Program-made: the position numbers and the translations under genes
In this document: in pieces, positions 19,429-29,836 of the stretch
Position numbering within the stretch: the first letter of the stretch is position 1
Layout: each line of letters begins with the position of its first letter
The notes under the pieces: model-generated
What the model saw: the letters and a program-made list of their open reading frames with translations, nothing else
Databases searched by the model: none
What the model was told of the DNA's origin: nothing
DNA from: Harmothoe impar
Lineage: Eukaryota; Annelida; Polychaeta; Phyllodocida; Polynoidae
Length of the DNA stretch: 64,000 bases
Direction of reading: 5' to 3'
Assembly (NCBI GenBank): GCA_947462335.1
Contig: OX381705.1
Location: forward strand, 39,363,770-39,427,769

Positions 19429-21208
19429 TGACGATGAGACAGTACCCGCAGGCCAGGCAGCCAAAGAGGAGGCTGAGGCACTTCTACTCATAGCCCAGAA
19501 TGTAGAAACTCATGTGGATAAGACACTTAGGCCTGAACTAACAGCCCTACACACCAAACATGAGGAAAGCACCAGCCGAGCCTTAAGGAAGGCCAAAGAG
19601 GAACAAGAGAAGGAATTAATATTACTCAGACAAGCCAACCAGGCACTGAAGAACTCTATGGAGACCCAACAAGCTGAAGCCGCTCAAGCACTACTTGATA
19701 TGCAAGCTCATCTACAAGTGACTATGAAAAACCAGCTAGCTGAGGCCCTAGCCTCACTCAAGTCATGTGCACCCAATACCCAAGGAGTGAACCTGACTAA
19801 CACTGACACCTCCTCAGCACTCCTAGATGCCTTGAAAGAGGAAAGAGTTGCAAGGGAGGCATCTTTCAGTGGGTTAAGGGACCAGCTAAAACGGGACAAA
19901 GAGGAAAAATACTGTGATATTCTACAGCCAAAATTTTTTTCACAGTCCTCTCTCACACAATCCGCCAAGAGGCACTGCACAGACCATGAACAATACTCTG
20001 ATTCCAGATATGGGTACCATCCCAGTAACAGAATCAAGTATTTCTCAAACTACCTAGATGGTAAGGCAAAAATTTGGTACAAAGCCTATAGGACGGCCCA
20101 TCCAACAGCAGACTATGAAGAAATGAAGGCAGCTTTCCTGAAATACTTCAAGAAGGAGGACGACAGATTTGATGCTAAGGCATTAAGGAAGCAAAATCCT
20201 AAAGAATCTGTGTCAGACTATGCCATGGCCTTACAAAAGATGGCCACAGCTCACAACAAGTCTGAGGAGAGAACAAGGGAAGCCCTCCTACATGGTCTAA
20301 GGGACGACATCAGTGCAGTAGTCATCCACAGGGAAGCAACTACATGGGATAAAATACTTGAAGTTGCAGAGGAGTATGAGAACCAACAAACAGTCTCCAC
20401 TGGTAACATTAAAGATGAGATAAAAGCAGAATTAGGCTCAGAACTGCAGGAAACAATAGAATCCATGCAGGCACAACTAAAGTCTGTGACACATGTAAAC
20501 TCTATGCTCGTAAAGCAAACAAAGTCACAGAAGAATGGAAACCCCCCAAAGAAAGCCAAATCAGACCCAAAGACAGTTCAAATGGATCACTCATCAGAGG
20601 ATGAGGACCAAAGCCTAAACCTCATGTCAAATGAACATGTGAGGAGGCAAGAACAAAGGGCACTGAAGGATCAAGGTAAACCTAACAACAGCCAACAAAG
20701 GAACTCTGGAAATAACAGAGGAGGCTACCGAGGCAGAAACTTTGACCCAAACTTCAAAAATAGCAACAGAGGAGGACAACGAGGCAGAGGAGGATACAGC
20801 CAAAATAACAGCCGAGATCACCAAAGCAACAGTCAGGACACCAGCGGTAGAGATAACAGCAGAAGTCGTGACAACAGCAGACACCGTGATAGTAGCAGAA
20901 ATCGCGACTACAATCGCCGTGATAACAGCAGAGACCGTGATTACCACCGTCGTGACCAGAGCAGAGATCGTGACTACAACAGAGGTCGGGATCAAAACCG
21001 TCGTGACTACAGCAATAGTCGTGACAGACAGCATGACTACAACTGCAGTCGGGACAACAGCAGAGGTCGAGACAGCTACAATGGCTACAGATCCAACACA
21101 CAAGGCTACAACCCCCAACAGCAGCCCCAACAGCCACCTCAAGCTATCCAGCCTGACGTGCTTCAACAGATCAAGCAGCTACTAGGATCTTCAAACTCGG
21201 GAAACTAG
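19424..21208 (+). CDS. gag: Gag polyprotein of element B
   Basis: 594 residues from the first in-frame ATG (MSDDETVPAGQ); the open frame extends upstream to 19388 only with a non-ATG codon. The N-terminal 150 residues are Glu/Ala/Gln-rich and predicted coiled coil. The capsid region is the Retrotrans_gag type (IKYFSNYLDGKAKIWYKAYR, DYEEMKAAFLKYFKKED, ESVSDYAMALQKMA, LLHGLRDDISAVV). The C-terminal 150 residues are a low-complexity basic tail of RD/NSRD repeats with Asn, Gln and Gly. There is no CCHC zinc knuckle, so RNA binding presumably relies on the Arg-rich repeats. It ends in TAG directly after a slippery heptamer. Confidence 0.88.
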   Translation: MSDDETVPAGQAAKEEAEALLLIAQNVETHVDKTLRPELTALHTKHEESTSRALRKAKEEQEKELILLRQANQALKNSMETQQAEAAQALLDMQAHLQVTMKNQLAEALASLKSCAPNTQGVNLTNTDTSSALLDALKEERVAREASFSGLRDQLKRDKEEKYCDILQPKFFSQSSLTQSAKRHCTDHEQYSDSRYGYHPSNRIKYFSNYLDGKAKIWYKAYRTAHPTADYEEMKAAFLKYFKKEDDRFDAKALRKQNPKESVSDYAMALQKMATAHNKSEERTREALLHGLRDDISAVVIHREATTWDKILEVAEEYENQQTVSTGNIKDEIKAELGSELQETIESMQAQLKSVTHVNSMLVKQTKSQKNGNPPKKAKSDPKTVQMDHSSEDEDQSLNLMSNEHVRRQEQRALKDQGKPNNSQQRNSGNNRGGYRGRNFDPNFKNSNRGGQRGRGGYSQNNSRDHQSNSQDTSGRDNSRSRDNSRHRDSSRNRDYNRRDNSRDRDYHRRDQSRDRDYNRGRDQNRRDYSNSRDRQHDYNCSRDNSRGRDSYNGYRSNTQGYNPQQQPQQPPQAIQPDVLQQIKQLLGSSNSGN

Positions 21209-24200
21209 AGACCCACGGCGCCGCTGGGCCAGTGCGTTGTGAGCCTCTCCAACCCCCCATCAAGATCCAAGATCAACAACCCCTAGGACAACCAAAGACA
21301 ATTGCTAGTATAGCAGAGACAATCCCCCAGTTACACACTGGGAAATCAAGCCGACCATCAGTGATCCATATCACACCTCAACAAGATGCATCGCAAAAGG
21401 AAATGGGTGAGAGTACCAAAATTTCTGTTGAACTTCTTAAAAATGGCTGTTTAAATGCAAGATTCTATGAACACACTGAAATACCTTGTTTAGTTGACAC
21501 CGGTGCCACTATCACCTGTGTCAGGGATACTTTTCTTAGGGGAATTCAGAAATCTCGAGATGTAGAAATCAAAAAGAGAAAGTTCAATGTACACTTAGCA
21601 GATGGATCCATATGCCATGTAAGACAAGCAGCAGTATTGAAATTCAAAATTCATGGTACCAGATTCGAATTCCCATTCTCAATTATTCCAAATCTCACAA
21701 AGCCAGTTGTCCTAGGCACAGATTTCTTAAAAGCAACACGATCACAGATCGAATTCAATGTAGACCCAGAGCTACAAGTCAAGCCAGTCCGAGCTGTCAG
21801 GGAGGCCACCATCCTTCCTTTCACAGAACTAGCAGTTCTAGGACAAGTCACATCCCTCAAATGTTTAGAAGGATGTGTAGGCACATTAGACAATTTGCAG
21901 AGGAACAACAGAGTTCCATACCTAGTTCAAAAGGGAGTAGTAACACCCTCAGAAATGAACAGGCACCCAATCATACTGCTCAATACAAGCCACCGACCAT
22001 ACAAGGTGAGGAAGGGTGATATAATAGCCCTATTCACAGAGGTAGATCCCTCTGAGTTACATCAACCAGATACTGACATCCCTACTGAGGAACCCACACT
22101 ACAAGTGCTAGACACTGAAGAGAATTGTAGTGACACAGAATCAGACTGTGCCTCAGTATATGCAGATCCAGATACAAACCGTGTAGATGACACTGATGAT
22201 GAATTGGCCACAATTCACAGTGAGGCTCATGACATTATGCCAGACATAATGGAAAATGTGCCACCCAAATGTGTACTAACAGATATTGGACAAGAGAGAC
22301 TCCAAAAGTTACTCCACAAGTATCAAGATGTATTCGTAGGTAAAGACAATGACATAGGTACAACCCACCTATACACACATTCAATTCACATCAAACCAGA
22401 TGCAGTACCATGTCACTACCTACCATACAGGCAGACGCCTGAGAAGCAAGCTAAGATGGGAGAAGTCTGTGAAGACCTAGTCAGACAGGGCATCCTCAGA
22501 GAATGTGCAGAGGGACCCTGGGCATCCAGATCATTTTTAGTACAGAAAGCATCTGGAGGCCAACGTCTAGTCACAGACCTACGCCACGTCAATGCTAATA
22601 TGATAAACCAAGCTTTATCAACGCCACGTGCAGACGACACACTAGACATGATAGGGTCACTCAAACCTACTGTTTTCAGTAAACTAGATGCGCAACAAGG
22701 GTTTTTCCAAATTCCCATAAGAAGGGAGGATCAACACAAAACTGCTTTCATAGCAAATGACAAGAAATATGTCTACCAAAAGATGCCGATGGGTTTAGCT
22801 ACCGCGCCGGCAGGATTTTGCCATCTAGTAACTCTAATTCTCAACAAACTGAAATACAAATGTGCCCTACCATACTTAGATGACATTCTAGTCCTATCAC
22901 CAGATGTAGAACAACATTTTTCAGACCTTGAAGATGTCTTCAAAAGCCTGAGAATTGGGAAACTCAAGCTAAAGAAATCAAAATGTGAATACTTCACACA
23001 TAGGATAGATTTTCTAGGAATGCGTGTCACACCAGATGGTTTACAACCATCCCCAGAAAAGGTGGAAAGTGTCAAAACTTTTCCCACCCCAAAATCTGTG
23101 AAACAAGTCAGATCATTCACAGGACTATGCCAATACTTCAAAAAGTTCATCAAAGACTATGCCAATAGGCCACTGTACGACCTACAGACAAACCTAAAGG
23201 TTTTCAAATGGAATGAGGATGCAGACAATGCTTTCAAAACATTGAAACATGCACTCTGTACCCATGCACTATTGAGATACCCAGACTATGACAAAGAATT
23301 CAGTCTAGCAACAGATGCTTCAAATGTGAACCAAGGAGCTGTTCTATCACAACGCAGTAGTGAAGGAGTACTGAGACCAGTAGCCTTCGCAGGTAGAACA
23401 CTATCAAAGCATGAAAGAAACTACAACACAACAGAAAGAGAGCTACTAGGTGTAGTATATGGGATACTACACTTTAGGCACTACTTAGAAAGTAGGCACT
23501 TTCAGTTGTACACAGATCATGCAGCTCTAATACCACTCCTCACAAACACAGGTTTGACCCACAGGTGGGCCAGATGGGCACTGGATATCCAACAATTTGC
23601 ATTTACAATACAACATGTAAAAGGAGATGACAACATTCCTCCAGATGTGATGTCAAGAAGAGAATATCCAGATGCACCACCAAAGACCAACCCCCCACCA
23701 CCTCCAAGAAGGAAAAGGGCAGCCACCAGAACCAAATTCTCTAAAATCCAAACCAAGATACCATTCAACAGAGATGACCCACCAAAATCAATTGACAGAC
23801 CAAAACCAGTGATCAGAGGTATCTTAAAAGAAACCACCCATTATGTGTTCTGTCATTGTGAAAGGGAATACTGTGAAGAGTATCCAGAAAACTGTTTTAC
23901 CCCGGTTGAGACCAACAGGATTGCACAGATGGTGAAAGCCACATCCCGTGAACCACCACACAGTGCATCAGAAAATCAGTTGGAAGAAAAAGTGCATAAA
24001 ATTGCTTCAATCACCAAGGTAGTCAGATTTGCAGAAGAACAGCTGGATATGGAGGAAGAACAGGACAGAGACATTTGTGTTGTCACCACACGTTCAAAAG
24101 CAAAACAGTCGGTTGCAGAGGATACAAGGTCTAATGACCACCCTCAGCAATTAGGCCTAAAAGCCAAAAAGAACAAAGTGTCAACCAAATCCTCTTTCCC

Positions 24201-25992
24201 TACTAAATCCCCCATTTCAGCACCCAGCACACCCACAGCCAATTTGCAGAAGCACTCAGACAGAGCAGGTACTGCACAGAAGGCTCACAAAAGCAAATCT
24301 GACCCCCATCCCAAAAGAACAAAGGCCGCCTCCACCAACACAAACAGAGGAGCAGCCAGTTCAAAGGATCAGACAGCCAACACAGACATAGCAGTTGAAC
24401 AACCAAAGAAACAGACAAAGACCAGACCTGCACCAAAATCTCCTGAAACAATCCAGGCAGAGAAAGATAAAGAAAGGCTGGCACAGCATATAATGGACCA
24501 GATGTTAGACCAAATCCCAGACAGTTCAATCAACTCCACACTGTTGAAAGAAGAACAAAGGAAGGACACTGGACTAATACCCATTATAGACTACCTAGAG
24601 AAAGGTGACCTACCTGTAAAAAGCACTGAAGCAACAAGGATTAGGAATAATGCTCAGCAATACCTACTCCTAGACAACATTCTAGTACACATATCCCCTA
24701 CATCATGGAGAAAAACAGACACAGTACCACTACAAGTTGTAGTCCCAAAAACTTGGGTTGAAAACATACTGCAACACTTCCATGACTCACCAATGGCAGG
24801 TCATGTAGGTACTTCAAAAATGATGTCTTCTCTCATACCTAGGGTATATTGGAAATCTATGATGGCCGATGTCAATCAATATGTGTCAACATGTGACACT
24901 TGCCTAAAAGCAAAAAGGGCAGTGCACACCCACAAAACACCAATGACTGTAAGGGACTATATGCCAACCCCCATGAAGCACCTAAACTTAGATGCTGTGG
25001 GACCACTCCCAGAAACAGCCAGGAAAAACAAACACATACAAGTTTGCATAGATTATTCAACTAGATATGTCATAGCATATGCCACAAAGGATCTCACAGC
25101 AGAAACCACACAACATGAGTTCTACAAGAACGTCATATGTCAGCAAGGTGTACCAACCTCAGTTCAAACTGACAATGGCACCTGCTACACAGGCAGCAAT
25201 TTTAAGAAACTGATTAACACCCAGAAGATAAGACACGACCTGTCAAGTCCATACAGACCACAATCTAATGGATTAGTGGAAAGATTCAATGCCAGTATAG
25301 GAATAGCATTAAGGACTTTCTGTTCTCAGAATCAGAAAACATGGGACCTGTATATAGAATCAATTACCTTTGCATTGAACAACACAGAGTCCCAGACAAC
25401 AGGTTACACACCATTCTTCCTACTTCATGGCAGAAACCCTCAAACCATTGTAGAAACTGCCCTAAACATAGAGGAAGAAATCAAAACAGTAGCTGAGCAT
25501 GTATCTGGAATGATACTGTCTCAAGATGAGTCTAGAAGAAAGGCAATAGACAGAGTCAAAAAGCTACAACAAGGAAGGAAGTCAAGATATGACAAAAAGC
25601 TTACACCACAAGCTATACTTCCACTAGATATTGTATATATCAACATTCCCCCCAGAATTCTGTTGACCACAGATTCAAAGAAGCTTCAACCCCTATTCAT
25701 GGGACCATATGTTGTTGCAGAAAGACCAACTCCAACCAGCGCAAGGTTGAAGAACCTATCAAATAACCTACTAGTCCCCAGACCAGTACATATTGATAGG
25801 CTCAAAACACTGAGGAAAAATGAGTTTGCACACAGACTCATTCCCCACACCTCAAAGTTTATCCACAGGATAACAAGGGATAAATCCCAAATCACACTCA
25901 CCAAAGAGTCAGTTGGTCTAAACCAAATAGTACCCAGACCAGCCCACCACAAGGTGAAAAGAAACTCCAGGCAAGGGAGAATATCCAAGTAA
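21157..25992 (+). CDS. pol: Pol polyprotein of element B: protease, RT, RNase H, integrase
   Basis: The frame is open from 21157 and has no early ATG, so it is most likely reached by -1 frameshift at 21199. Numbering from 21232 (1586 codons), protease LVDTGATITC lies at about 88. RT includes FSKLDAQQGFFQIPI, MGLATAPAGF and LPYLDDILVL (about 548), and RNase H starts at LATDASNVNQGAVL (about 690). A long Lys/Pro/Thr-rich linker fills about 815-1095. The integrase HHCC finger (HFHDSPMAGHVG...CDTC, about 1183) precedes the core DDE: LNLDAVGP, QTDNGTCY, NGLVERFNAS (about 1255-1352). The IN C-terminal MGPYVVAERP...HIDRLK is present. All catalytic residues visible; intact. Confidence 0.93.
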   Translation, partial: RASTDQAATRIFKLGKLETHGAAGPVRCEPLQPPIKIQDQQPLGQPKTIASIAETIPQLHTGKSSRPSVIHITPQQDASQKEMGESTKISVELLKNGCLNARFYEHTEIPCLVDTGATITCVRDTFLRGIQKSRDVEIKKRKFNVHLADGSICHVRQAAVLKFKIHGTRFEFPFSIIPNLTKPVVLGTDFLKATRSQIEFNVDPELQVKPVRAVREATILPFTELAVLGQVTSLKCLEGCVGTLDNLQRNNRVPYLVQKGVVTPSEMNRHPIILLNTSHRPYKVRKGDIIALFTEVDPSELHQPDTDIPTEEPTLQVLDTEENCSDTESDCASVYADPDTNRVDDTDDELATIHSEAHDIMPDIMENVPPKCVLTDIGQERLQKLLHKYQDVFVGKDNDIGTTHLYTHSIHIKPDAVPCHYLPYRQTPEKQAKMGEVCEDLVRQGILRECAEGPWASRSFLVQKASGGQRLVTDLRHVNANMINQALSTPRADDTLDMIGSLKPTVFSKLDAQQGFFQIPIRREDQHKTAFIANDKKYVYQKMPMGLATAPAGFCHLVTLILNKLKYKCALPYLDDILVLSPDVEQHFSDLEDVFKSLRIGKLKLKKSKCEYFTHRIDFLGMRVTPDGLQPSPEKVESVKTFPTPKSVKQVRSFTGLCQYFKKFIKDYANRPLYDLQTNLKVFKWNEDADNAFKTLKHALCTHALLRYPDYDKEFSLATDASNVNQGAVLSQRSSEGVLRPVAFAGRTLSKHERNYNTTERELLGVVYGILHFRHYLESRHFQLYTDHAALIPLLTNTGLTHRWARWALDIQQFAFTIQHVKGDDNIPPDVMSRREYPDAPPKTNPPPPPRRKRAATRTKFSKIQTKIPFNRDDPPKSIDRPKPVIRGILKETTHYVFCHCEREYCEEYPENCFTPVETNRIAQMVKATSREPPHSASENQLEEKVHKIASITKVVRFAEEQLDMEEEQDRDICVVTTRSKAKQSVAEDTRSNDHPQQLGLKAKKNKVSTKSSFPTKSPISAPSTPTANLQKHSDRAGTAQKAHKSKSDPHPKRTKAASTNTNRGAASSKDQTANTDIAVEQPKKQTKTRPAPKSPETIQAEKDKERLAQHIMDQMLDQIPDSSINSTLLKEEQRKDTGLIPIIDYLEKGDLPVKSTEATRIRNNAQQYLLLDNILVHISPTSWRKTDTVPLQVVVPKTWVENILQHFHDSPMAGHVGTSKMMSSLIPRVYWKSMMADVNQYVSTCDTCLKAKRAVHTHKTPMTVRDYMPTPMKHLNLDAVGPLPETARKNKHIQVCIDYSTRYVIAYATKDLTAETTQHEFYKNVICQQGVPTSVQTDNGTCYTGSNFKKLINTQKIRHDLSSPYRPQSNGLVERFNASIGIALRTFCSQNQKTWDLYIESITFALNNTESQTTGYTPFFLLHGRNPQTIVETALNIEEEIKTVAEHVSGMILSQDESRRKAIDRVKKLQQGRKSRYDKKLTPQAILPLDIVYINIPPRILLTTDSKKLQPLFMGPYVVAERPTPTSARLKNLSNNLLVPRPVHIDRLKTLRKNEFAHRLIPHTSKFIHRITRDKSQITLTKESVGLNQIVPRPAHHKVKRNSRQGRISK
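21199..21205 (+). promoter_or_regulatory. Programmed -1 frameshift site, G GGA AAC
   Basis: In the gag frame the last codons are GGA AAC TAG, preceded by G, forming the canonical X XXY YYZ heptamer GGGAAAC. The pol frame is -1 relative to gag and open from 21157, a 52-nt overlap. A GC-rich tract (21209-21245) that could pair follows within the usual spacing. Retroviruses use the same heptamer. Confidence 0.8.
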
Positions 25993-25999
25993 ATTACTT

Positions 26000-28931
26000 T
26001 TATATATTGACATGATCGTATGGAATATCTATACCCACAGACTATGAATAATAGTCAAATAAGTACATACATTCTATATGAAGGAAATTAATTTTCCAAC
26101 AACTGTCCAAATCAGGAATGATAAGTAGGGATTTCATATCAGCATAGGATATGAACCCACACAAAGGACAGAAAATTAATATCACTGTCAGCGGGCGGTC
26201 ATACAGAAAATATAACAATGACAATTTCGCTGACTATCTCCTGAACGCAGACTTCTCTGACTTTGACCGATGCAAAGATGCAGATACTAAATGGGTGATC
26301 CTCCTAAACATGATCCATGGTTATCTGGATAAGCACTGCCCTGTAAAGGATATGAAGCTTAAAGATTATGGTAAGGAATGGATGACCAAAGATATATATG
26401 AGCTTATCCACAGACGTAATGAGGTAATACACCAGTATTGTACTGAAGGGAAACTTAAGCCGGAGCTGCTCCAACTTGGTAAAGACCTCCGTGATGAAAT
26501 TAATGTATGCTCAGAGGTAGCCCAGGATAATTTCATGGTAAACAAACTTAACCTGCTTGCCGACAACCCATCAAAATTCTGGCGCGAGCTAAATATCTTA
26601 CTAGGCAAGTCAAACAATCACAAACCTGAAATAGCCCTAACACATCACCAGACAGGTGAGGAATTACGAGGGAATGATGTCCCTGGTTATATTAATGAAT
26701 TCTTCTCCTCAGTGGGAATTGATCTGTTACACAAACTTGGTAATGTCCCACAAGTTGCCCCCTTTACTAAGCCAAGTAAATGCCTCTATGAGGAAACCCC
26801 AAACACAGTAATAACATATACAGAGGTAATGTCCCTAATAAGAAAAATTGAGGTCCATAAATCTAGTGGCATTGACAACATATCTGCTCGTGTTTTGAAA
26901 GATGCCCTGATCATTTTGTGCCCACAGCTTACTGACATTATAAATTCTAGCTTACACACTATATCATTCCCACTTTCCTGGGCAACAGCCAAGGTGGTCC
27001 CACTCCCCAAAACTGGGAACTTGGGTCACATTGGTAACTGGAGACCCATATCCCTATTACCAATACCCAGTAAAATAATGGAAAGAGTTATCTATACTCG
27101 TATCTACAACCACCTAGAGGACAATAGGTTGCTTTCTGAATTCCAGTATGGCTTCCGTGCGTCCAGGGGAACAAGTGATGCCGTGTTCTCTCTCATCAAT
27201 GACCTTTATAAGGCCAGAGACGAGGACATGGTGGTGGCTGCATGTTTCCTGGACGTACGGAAGGCTTTTGATTCCATCCACCATGGAGAGTTGATTTCTA
27301 GAATGAAAACCTTCGGCTTGCCCGAAATTTATACTGATTGGCTATATGCCTACCTGGCAAACCGCAAACAGAGAGTCATATGTAATAATACCATTTCAAC
27401 CACATTAGACATAAAGTGTGGCGTGCCGCAGGGCTCGATAATGGGCCCACTTTTATTCATTTGCTTTATAAACAGTCTCCCAAACTATATTTCTAATTGT
27501 CGTGTTTCTATGTACGCTGACGACGTGGTTTTTTATGTCGCTGGTAGAACGTTAGCTGAAGCTCAGGCAAAGCTACAAACTGATGCTACTAATGTATACA
27601 ATTGGTTTTGCAATGGAGGTCTGTGTATTAACACTGATAAAACTAAAGTCATGTTGTTTTCAAGACATAAGGCCAGATCACTTCCTAATCTTAAAATCAC
27701 CATGGGACCCAGCACACTAACTGTCTGTGAGTCCTATGACTACCTGGGCGTTGTCCTTGACTATAGGTTAAATCTGGACCAAATGATAGGCAAAACCATA
27801 TCATCTGCCTCAAACCGTCTGTACATGTACAGAATTATCCGAAAAAAGGTGTCTAAAAGCATTGCTAGACTTGTATATCAACAGACTATCTCTCCAGTCC
27901 TGGAGTACTGCGGTTTCCTGTACAATGGTCTCACTGAAACACACCAGTTATCGCTACAACGAATACAAAACCGCTGCTTAAGGATATGTCTCCAAGTACG
28001 TTTACGTTATAATGTCATTAAGTTGCATGAAGACACAGATATTGACTTTATAGGAGTCAAGCATGATCTTCACCTACTGTCACTTGTACATAAATATGTG
28101 TATAGTGGCAATCAGGACTTCTGTAACAAAGGTCTAAGACTACAGACTGCACCCCCTATTGGCATGAGAACTCGCTCTGTCAATACTGGTCTGCTGGTCT
28201 ACCCCCAAACTAAGAAGTTTGGGTTCAGAAAAAGTCCCCTGTATCGCGGTATTTCGTTGTGGAACTGCCTTCCACCTGCCTGTAGAGTATGCAAAGACAC
28301 TGTCACCTTCAAACGCCTTGTGAAAGTAGTCCTGGTGTCACAGCACATGAAAAAGTGGAGGAAGATCTATAATGAACCCCACTAGCCATATACTGCCAAC
28401 TGCTACCAGCTGTTGTGTTCAAGATGCTATACTATCAAAATGTACCATATAGAACAAAAACTATAGAAAATACCAACACTGTTCCATTAATCTGTTTGCT
28501 ACATATCAACTGCTCACAATAAGCCATTATACCTTGTATCATAATTATAATCAGTACAATTACTTGCCTGTACACCCCCAGACACTTAATTCTGCAGCGT
28601 ACCATCTCGTTATTTACGATTCATGGTTGATCATTTACTTTCTGATGACATCAATATGTACTCCATTGTAGGGAACATTCACCTCAAAACCAAAACTGAA
28701 AGGAGTCCAATCTTGCTGTCTACCTCAATAATATCCCTATCTATCATTGCTATACCAGATAACTGTACATGACATATAAACCTGAATGTATTATCCTATT
28801 ATACCACTAGTGTGAAATTTGGTGATAGCTGAATTGTAAGGCTAGGCCATCTTTAAACACACTTTGATGTATTATATCTGTATTTATGAAAATCGTTTAT
28901 GAAAATAAATACACGTACAAACTCAAAAAAA
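26000..28931 (+). mobile_element. 5'-truncated LINE nested in element B between pol and env
   Basis: A non-LTR RT ORF followed by about 545 bp of 3' UTR ends in AATAAA (28903-28908) and an A-run (28925-28931). The left end lies somewhere in 25993-26150; I could not find a clear target duplication. It adds about 2.9 kb to B and is therefore younger than B. Confidence 0.7.
26151..28385 (+). CDS. LINE ORF2-type reverse transcriptase, lacking the endonuclease domain
   Basis: 744 codons from ATG. The first 250 residues are the post-endonuclease linker (VSGRSYRKYNNDNFADYLL). RT follows with WRPISLLPIPSKIMERV, FQYGFRASRGTSDAVF, ACFLDVRKAFDSIHH (first Asp), CGVPQGSIMGPLLF and MYADDVVFYV (YADD, about residue 454), then the thumb SYDYLGVVLDYRL. 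The C-terminal domain includes PVLEYCGFLYNGL and LQRIQNRCLRICL and ends TFKRLVKVVL. The motif set fits the CR1/Jockey group. The apurinic endonuclease and ORF1 are missing, so the copy is dead on arrival despite an intact RT frame. Confidence 0.88.
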   Translation: MNPHKGQKINITVSGRSYRKYNNDNFADYLLNADFSDFDRCKDADTKWVILLNMIHGYLDKHCPVKDMKLKDYGKEWMTKDIYELIHRRNEVIHQYCTEGKLKPELLQLGKDLRDEINVCSEVAQDNFMVNKLNLLADNPSKFWRELNILLGKSNNHKPEIALTHHQTGEELRGNDVPGYINEFFSSVGIDLLHKLGNVPQVAPFTKPSKCLYEETPNTVITYTEVMSLIRKIEVHKSSGIDNISARVLKDALIILCPQLTDIINSSLHTISFPLSWATAKVVPLPKTGNLGHIGNWRPISLLPIPSKIMERVIYTRIYNHLEDNRLLSEFQYGFRASRGTSDAVFSLINDLYKARDEDMVVAACFLDVRKAFDSIHHGELISRMKTFGLPEIYTDWLYAYLANRKQRVICNNTISTTLDIKCGVPQGSIMGPLLFICFINSLPNYISNCRVSMYADDVVFYVAGRTLAEAQAKLQTDATNVYNWFCNGGLCINTDKTKVMLFSRHKARSLPNLKITMGPSTLTVCESYDYLGVVLDYRLNLDQMIGKTISSASNRLYMYRIIRKKVSKSIARLVYQQTISPVLEYCGFLYNGLTETHQLSLQRIQNRCLRICLQVRLRYNVIKLHEDTDIDFIGVKHDLHLLSLVHKYVYSGNQDFCNKGLRLQTAPPIGMRTRSVNTGLLVYPQTKKFGFRKSPLYRGISLWNCLPPACRVCKDTVTFKRLVKVVLVSQHMKKWRKIYNEPH

Positions 28932-29836
28932 GACAATATACACTATATAGGTTACAAAAACAATGTGCACACAAAGTAGAATCAAAGGACAGATTACTAC
29001 AGGGTTGAAGTCTGAAACCCAAAAGGCTACACACAAAAGCCAAAAGAGACTACCTAAAGGGACTAGCAACCCAAGCTTGAAGAAACCATAATTATCATAC
29101 TTTGCATCAAAGGCTAGCATCCTTGAAAGAATGCACAATGAAAATGTTTGAACCTAAATCCTGTAAAGTACATGAAACAGAGCGTGCTATGCCAAGAGAC
29201 TACTGTCTAGACACACCCTTACCCTTCAAAGGACCCACACACCTGCCAGGGCATTCAAACCCCCACAGATGCAAGTAGTCCACACTAATTACCCCAGACA
29301 TAATTACCCCAGTCAGACAAGCCAATGCTGGTGGCACACAGCTGAGCCACCAGGGAAACAAAGCCAGGCCCTCAATGGATGAGGGTAGGGTGGGCTACAT
29401 AAGAGGCCCTGACTCCATAGCCAACTCACCAGTTCTACTCCTGCAGTCAGGTACACACCAGCTGGTCCTAGCCATACCAGTTCTCCTATAGCAGGAGGGA
29501 CTCTGTCAGAAAGCAGACAACACCCACTCTACAATATCATACCCAGTTACTACAATCTTGTGAAAGGACTCTAGCACAGATTGGACATTAAGCCAACACT
29601 AGCTTGATCATGGAAAAAGGTACAGTTCAAACACTACATTGATTATTATATTACTATTGGGACCAACCAGGATTTCTGCTCTCAAAACTATGTACACAGA
29701 GGCAGTGCCAAGTGGATACTTCACATAAGCAAAAAGGATAGCTCACAAAATCAGCAAACCAATTTAAACCTAAGCATATTGCAAAAACACTAGTAGAAGT
29801 CTTACTAAGACATAGAATATATTTTATATTTCAGGC
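28932..29836 (+). other. Non-coding part of element B upstream of env
   Basis: No ORF with a recognisable product. A TATA-like CTACATAAGAGG (about 29395-29407) and CAG|GTACAC (about 29447) could be parts of an internal promoter or alternative exon. A candidate branch point and acceptor close the region. Confidence 0.4.
29801..29834 (+). promoter_or_regulatory. Branch point and 3' splice site for env mRNA
   Basis: CTTACTAAGA (29801-29810) resembles a branch-point consensus. About 25 bases later a T-rich tract ends in TTTCAG (29829-29834), only two bases before the env ATG. Placement fits a retrovirus-style subgenomic env transcript. Confidence 0.65.

Noticed and set aside
20627..21166. Long minus-strand frames of Val/Thr/Ile or Cys/Ser under the gag tail
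   Set aside because: Shadows of the RD-repeat region of gag; low-complexity text caused by the sense repeats.
26000..26150. Target duplication for the nested LINE
   Set aside because: GACATGATCG near 26010 only weakly resembles GACAATATAC after the A-run (28932); not good enough to call.
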